Origin: an uncultured Acidobacteriia bacterium
Lineage (GTDB): Bacteria; Acidobacteriota; Terriglobia; Bryobacterales; Bryobacteraceae
Length of the DNA stretch: 64,000 bases
Assembly: GCA_903923395.1 (NCBI GenBank)
Contig: CAIXXM010000155.1
Span: 1 to 64,000, forward strand
Direction of reading: 5' to 3'
Below are positions 60,702-64,000 of this stretch, piece by piece (position 1 is the stretch's first letter; each line of letters starts with the position of its first letter). The notes below the pieces were generated by a model. It made no database searches. It had not been told where the DNA came from and saw nothing but the letters and a program-made list of their open reading frames with translations. A program made the position numbers and the translations under genes.

Positions 60702-61020
60702 GCCGTTTGAGTTCCCCTTCCATCCAGCGAAGATAGTTCTCCGCTCCTTCCAGTATCGGCATCGCGATCACTTCGGGGACTTCATAGGAGTGCACTGCCG
60801 TGATCGCGGATTTCAATTCGCCGAATAGTTCCGCCGAGGACTTGATGACAAGCAGCCACTCCTCAGACGTTTCGACCGCGCCCTGCCAGCGGTAATAACT
60901 CTTCACCGGCACGACAACAGTCACACAGGCAGCCAGGCGGAGATCCACTAAGTGCCGCGCGATCTTACCGGCCTCCTCAGCCGAGCCGCAGGTGCTGTGA
61001 ATAAGAATTTTACCGGTCAT
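60694..61020 (-). CDS. cutA: Divalent-cation tolerance protein CutA
   Basis: A 108-residue trimeric ferredoxin-like fold protein. LVDLRLAACVTVVVPVKSYYRWQG, then TSEEWLLVIKSS and HSYEVPEVIAMPILEGAENYLRWM are the diagnostic strands. The exact physiological role of CutA is still unclear; copper tolerance was the first phenotype. It lies upstream of the HAD gene on the same strand and is divergent from the FtsB/DivIC-like gene. Confidence 0.93.
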   Translation of the reverse strand: MTGKILIHSTCGSAEEAGKIARHLVDLRLAACVTVVVPVKSYYRWQGAVETSEEWLLVIKSSAELFGELKSAITAVHSYEVPEVIAMPILEGAENYLRWMEGELKRHD

Positions 61021-61058
61021 TTCATTTCATGTTACGCTGGCGTCAAGGCTGTTTTTCC

Positions 61059-61349
61059 ATGAGGACCCCAGTAGTTAAGATGACTTGCGGAGCCGTTGTG
61101 CTCGCCGCAGTCTGTTATGCATTTATTGCATTACGCGGCCCGGGCGGGATTCCCTCCGTGCTGGAGAAGCAGCGCGTGCTGCGTGAACTGGAGCGGGAAA
61201 ACGCCCAGTTGACCCGGGAAGTAGATGCGGAAACCAAACGCGTCCATGAACTTCGCAATGACCCGCAGGTTATTGAGAAGGAAATCCGGGATAAGTTGAA
61301 GTTGACACGCCCGGACGAAACCACTTACATCATCAAACAACAGCCGTAA
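61059..61349 (+). CDS. FtsB/DivIC-type septum formation initiator protein
   Basis: A 96-residue single-pass membrane protein. A hydrophobic segment (CGAVVLAAVCYAFIALR) is followed by a coiled coil (VLRELERENAQLTREVDAETKRVHELR) and the conserved end NDPQVIEKEIRDKLKLTRPDETTYII, which is the DivIC/FtsB signature. Such proteins join FtsL and FtsQ in the division complex. I prefer the ATG at 61059; one at 61029 would add ten residues, and the choice is uncertain because neither has a strong ribosome binding site. Confidence 0.83.
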   Translation: MRTPVVKMTCGAVVLAAVCYAFIALRGPGGIPSVLEKQRVLRELERENAQLTREVDAETKRVHELRNDPQVIEKEIRDKLKLTRPDETTYIIKQQP

Positions 61350-61355
61350 CTTGAG

Positions 61356-62504
61356 TTATGCAGACTGCAGTGCTGCCCTGGCACGCTTCCGCATCATAGA
61401 CTCAAACGAGTTTCTGGAAACATCCAGCTTCTTCCGCATCGTTGCGTCTTTTAACAGACGCTGCGGACCATTCGACATACGCTTCGCGGCGCGGTCAAAC
61501 TCTCCCGGTGATGCCTCGCGCATGCCGGCAAGCGCACGGTAGTACCCTTCCTGCCCTTCCACTTTCTGGCAACCGGTGATGAGGGCTTCCATTACTTCAT
61601 GGCGTTCGTCGAGGCGCATGACCGTGCGGCCCCAGTCATCGAGAAAAGGGCACAACGGCAACAGCGTTTCGGGCGTTTGGCGGAGCGCCTTCACGGGGCG
61701 CAACGGATAATGGCGGTGGCCTTCGGCAGAGATGCCGGTTTGCTGGTAGATCTTGATGGCAGCCGGGAATTCGCCTCGCTTGGTGAGGTGTGCGCGGGCG
61801 GAGGCGGATTCCGGACGGTTCTTCCAGAACCCCATGCCCTGTTCGAGATCGCCGTGGTTGTGGGCCATGGTCATGGAAAGCCGCAGGAGATCCAGTTCCC
61901 CACCCTGCTCGCGCGAGACCTTGGCAAAGACGGCGAGTTCGCGGTCGATTTCGCGCTCCACTGCGGCCATGGCTTCGTCTGCAATGGCGGTTTCACCGCG
62001 CTCGAGTGCCCACCCGAGTCCGCCGGTGATGGCGCTCCAGTGTTCGCCGTCATGGCCGCTGACGCCGCGCACGTTGCGGGTGGAAATGCCTTCGTCGGTC
62101 CACTGCTGGGAGAGAATGGCGACCTTCATCATGGCGCGGATGGTTTCGGGATCACGCGTTTCGCGCCAGGCGAGGCCGCGGATCTTGGTGTCGACGTCCG
62201 TGGGGACGAAGGTGGCGACGGTGGCCTGGTGACAGGCGAGGCAGAGCGCGAAATAATCGGCGAGTTGCTCTTCGCGGTTGAGCGGACGGAGAATGTTTTC
62301 CCAGTTGGCGAGGATACGCAGGAAGCCTGCAGGCGTGTCGGCAAGTTCCGCAAGGCGGCCCGTCTCCGGCGGTGGCATGCGGGCGCGGAGGAAGGGCGCG
62401 GCGTTGTAGACCTGCGACAGGAGAGTTTCGGGGGCGATCCAGGAAGCCCACGCGTCGCGGGGCGGTTCGAGGGGCAAGGTTTCGGGGGCGAGATTTTCTG
62501 TCAA
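61356..62504 (-). CDS. Hypothetical protein with CxxCH motif
   Basis: About 380 residues, no recognised family. It holds a single CLACH motif (a possible c-type haem site, but the protein has no signal peptide) and a long, mostly helical sequence ending in a basic tail (MRKKLDVSRNSFESMMRKRAR). The frame is also open upstream across the opposite-strand tRNA-Thr, giving a spurious N-terminus (MNRRPTDYESVALPTELGW); the real start must lie below 62555. The TTG at 62504 is one candidate; TTG at 62546 or 62477 are others. Confidence 0.55.
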   Translation of the reverse strand: MTENLAPETLPLEPPRDAWASWIAPETLLSQVYNAAPFLRARMPPPETGRLAELADTPAGFLRILANWENILRPLNREEQLADYFALCLACHQATVATFVPTDVDTKIRGLAWRETRDPETIRAMMKVAILSQQWTDEGISTRNVRGVSGHDGEHWSAITGGLGWALERGETAIADEAMAAVEREIDRELAVFAKVSREQGGELDLLRLSMTMAHNHGDLEQGMGFWKNRPESASARAHLTKRGEFPAAIKIYQQTGISAEGHRHYPLRPVKALRQTPETLLPLCPFLDDWGRTVMRLDERHEVMEALITGCQKVEGQEGYYRALAGMREASPGEFDRAAKRMSNGPQRLLKDATMRKKLDVSRNSFESMMRKRARAALQSA

Positions 62505-62536
62505 CTTCCAGTATCGCGGAGAGGGGGTGCGTGGGT

Positions 62537-62542
62537 TATACT
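62537..62542 (+). promoter_or_regulatory. Predicted -10 box of the tRNA-Thr gene
   Basis: TATACT, preceded by a T to give an extended TTATACT, lies 12 nt upstream of the tRNA 5' end. This puts the transcription start at about 62549. No clear -35 element sits 17 nt upstream (62514-62519 reads TCGCGG-like sequence), so the promoter may depend on the extended -10. Confidence 0.35.
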
Positions 62543-62554
62543 GCAAATGAGGAC

Positions 62555-62630
<76 letters not shown>

Positions 62631-63020
62631 GCAGTTCCTTCGTTAGCCCCAAACCCCATCCAAGTCGAAAACGAACCCTGCCACTGGTCCTTCTCCGGCG
62701 ACCGCGTGCGCGTCCAAGCTGACCTCAGGCTCTTCTCCCGGCCGGAAGATTGTTACGATGCCGCCGCTCCGCTGAAAACACAGGACGAAGTCCCGTACGG
62801 GTCATTCGGGCTTGATCGCACGTCATTCTGACGTGCGTGCTTCTGTACCCGGAAAACGCGCGCCAGAATGGCGCACGAACGATCACATTCGAGCCAACCC
62901 GTTGAAAGCATGGGGCGATCCGTCAGGCACCTGGAAGCAGATCTCGAGGTTGCGGGCGCTCGTCAATCAAAAGCAATTCGCCTTCCGCCATCGGGAGAGC
63001 TTCGACCATCAAATTTCCCC
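62631..63020. other. Non-coding stretch downstream of tRNA-Thr
   Basis: About 390 bp without a convincing gene. A short plus-strand frame (62622-62831) has no recognisable features. The only structure I see is a perfect 9-bp inverted repeat, CGCACGTCA/TGACGTGCG with a 3-nt loop, at 62817-62837. Sequence here may be the residue of an inactivated locus, given the decayed toxin-antitoxin genes next to it. Confidence 0.5.
62817..62837. repeat. Perfect 9-bp inverted repeat
   Basis: CGCACGTCA (62817-62825) and TGACGTGCG (62829-62837) are exact reverse complements around the loop TTC. It lies 187 nt downstream of the tRNA-Thr CCA end in non-coding DNA. It is not followed by a T-run, so it is not a clear terminator. 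It could be a binding site or a recombination remnant. Confidence 0.5.
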
Positions 63021-63314
63021 TCAAAACGGAATCCGCACAACTGAGTCCCGCCAGTCTTCCGGGCGGTCATCCATCCAGATCAGGACCAATGCATCGGCAA
63101 CTTCGCGAATCGGAGCGTGCTGCGGAATGACCAGGATCAAACCTGGGCTGGTGCCTCCCGAAGCAACAAATTTTGCCAGCGCTTGCGGCATAGTCCGATT
63201 GTCGTGACTTACAAGGATCCTGCCTTGGTCCGCCGCTAGCGCCACAACTGCCTCGTCATCGACGGAGGCAAGTTGTGGCGAATCGTCTCGGGAGACTCTC
63301 CGGCATTGAAACAT
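63021..63314 (-). pseudogene. DUF5615 (PIN-like toxin) C-terminal fragment
   Basis: The frame from about 63280 downward reads SVDDEAVVALAADQGRILVSHDNRTMP and SPGLILVIPQHAPIREVADAL, which matches the C-terminal part of DUF5615 (PIN-like, Mut7-C-related) toxins. The N-terminal part, which normally starts MRFLAD with the first catalytic Asp, is absent. The residues before it (MFQCRRVSRDDSPQ) come from overlap with the antitoxin frame. It therefore looks like a deletion remnant and not an active nuclease. Confidence 0.6.
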
Positions 63315-63439
63315 GACACGATGGAATCCAGGGAAACACGGGTGCCGGCCACATAAAAGCCACCATTCCGCTGCTCAACGTATTCGCGGTGCTCCAGGAG
63401 TTTGAGTATAGAACTTTCGAGAAGCGGTTTCCGCCGCAT
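63236..63439 (-). pseudogene. DUF433 antitoxin N-terminal fragment
   Basis: Residues such as GGFYVAGTRVSLDSIVSCFNAGESPETIRHNLPPS match DUF433 (VapB45-like antitoxin) proteins. The family normally continues with a final helix of roughly 20 residues after this point; here the frame runs into out-of-frame sequence (MTRQLWR) and stops. It overlaps the DUF5615 remnant by 79 bp in another frame. I read this as a fusion by deletion of the antitoxin tail and the toxin head. Confidence 0.6.
63240..63280. repeat. Inverted repeat at the antitoxin/toxin fusion point
   Basis: CGCCACAACTGCCTC (63240-63254) is an inverted match, with a 1-nt bulge, to GGAGGCAAGTTGTGGCG (63264-63280), separated by 9 nt. The two arms lie on either side of the point where the DUF433 and DUF5615 frames change over. 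It may have caused the deletion, or it may be coincidence. Confidence 0.55.
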
Positions 63440-63469
63440 CATTCCACCCGCCGCCCGGACCACAAATCC

Positions 63470-64000
63470 TCAACGCGAGACCCTCTTGCGGAGGTTGCGC
63501 AAGCTCTCCCGCAATCCCTTTAGCAGGAAATGTGTGAAGACCCGGCGGCTTTGACTCAGCACCAGGCCGGGATCGTTCCACGGCGCATTGGCCCAGGTCC
63601 GCAGGAACTCCAGGGGACGCTTTTCGTCGATGGCCCAATAGAGGTTTTGCGGGAAGAGCCGGAACAGTGGCTGCTCCTGTTCGAGCGGGCGCTGGACGGC
63701 GCCACTGCCTCCCGCAAGCAGGCCGGCGATGGCGCGGGGAAACGAAACGCCTGCGAGGCCGCCTGCGGTTAAGCCCGGCGTTGGGCGGGGATTCAGTTCC
63801 AGCACCAGCGTCTTGCCGGTGGCAGGATCAGAAACCCAGTCGATGCCGCAGATGCCGTGGAATTGCGTCATCTCCCCAAGTTTTATGAGAATTTCCTCGA
63901 TATCCGCTCGGTAAGTGATGGTTATTGCACTCGCGGAAGCCACCGCGGTCGGCCAACAACGTTCCAAAAAGTACGAAAACCAGCACGTGGGGCGGCCATG
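63470..64000 (-). CDS. ATP-grasp domain protein (N-terminus beyond window)
   Basis: The C-terminal part of an ATP-grasp enzyme. Reading from the window edge, GRPTCWFSYFLERCWPTAVA and GICGIDWVSDPATGKTLVLELNPRPTPG include the Mg-binding Glu and Asn of the ATP-grasp core (VLELNPR). The frame is open to 64000, so the start is outside. Such enzymes join carboxylates to amines, e.g. in small-molecule or peptide ligation; the substrate cannot be told from this part. The tail (RLFPQNLYWAIDEKRP to the basic end) is of unknown role. Confidence 0.78.
   Translation of the reverse strand, partial: HGRPTCWFSYFLERCWPTAVASASAITITYRADIEEILIKLGEMTQFHGICGIDWVSDPATGKTLVLELNPRPTPGLTAGGLAGVSFPRAIAGLLAGGSGAVQRPLEQEQPLFRLFPQNLYWAIDEKRPLEFLRTWANAPWNDPGLVLSQSRRVFTHFLLKGLRESLRNLRKRVSR

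Overview
This looks like chromosomal DNA from an Acidobacteriota bacterium, most likely the Solibacteres/Bryobacterales group. That is an inference from gene content: a TIGR03435-type soil protein, a DUF1592/DUF1552 pair, a carboxypeptidase-regulatory-domain TonB receptor, a PEP-CTERM protein, several Tat-exported oxidoreductases and sulfatases, and many small secreted proteins of unknown role. The DNA is GC-rich, densely coding on both strands, and shows no phage, insertion sequence, CRISPR array or plasmid functions.

Layout. 1-4.2 kb: the 3' end of a formylglycine-generating-enzyme-like gene, a gap with a REP-like hairpin and a good sigma-70-type promoter, then comF, an HNH nuclease and an SGNH hydrolase. 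3.4-11.5 kb (minus strand): a tightly packed series iscR-iscS-iscU-iscA-hscB-hscA-ABC exporter-ogt-phytanoyl dioxygenase, apparently read from one promoter that carries an IscR-like operator. 11.7-24.7 kb: MscS channel, BBP2-like porin, thioredoxin-like protein, GH43-like glycosidase, a circularly permuted ATP-grasp-like protein, two secreted hydrolases, gcvT-gcvH and a PEP-CTERM protein. 24.7-30.1 kb: an alcohol dehydrogenase, a membrane-anchored spermidine-synthase-like protein, a beta-propeller protein and a GT1 glycosyltransferase. 30.1-36.0 kb: two tandem subtilisin-like paralogues, one of which has lost its catalytic Asp/His region, then modC-modB without modA. 36.0-43.2 kb: a Wzt-like protein with a collapsed ABC ATPase, a sulfatase/GMC/subunit-3 operon, a TIGR03435 protein, a Gfo/Idh/MocA oxidoreductase and a cysteine-less ArsC-like protein.

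43.2-57.2 kb: a WbuC-like cupin, a TonB receptor with a TonB-domain protein, a PLC-like phosphodiesterase, two paralogous secreted proteins, the DUF1592/DUF1552 pair, an enolase-superfamily dehydratase with a class II aldolase, and an MgtC-C26 peptidase-lpxA operon. A strong bidirectional terminator separates lpxA from pnp. 57.3-64 kb: rpsO-pnp with two leader hairpins, a HAD phosphatase, cutA, a FtsB/DivIC-like protein, a hypothetical protein, tRNA-Thr(CGT), a decayed DUF433/DUF5615 toxin-antitoxin remnant, and an ATP-grasp gene that runs off the window.

The most unusual items are the Fe-S operon coupled to a half-size ABC exporter, the subtilisin-derived pseudo-protease next to its full-length parent, the pseudo-ABC/Wzt carbohydrate-binding fusion, the palindrome upstream of the TonB receptor, and the collapsed toxin-antitoxin pair whose fusion point coincides with an inverted repeat. 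No single clearly new multi-gene system stands out; these are the best candidates.
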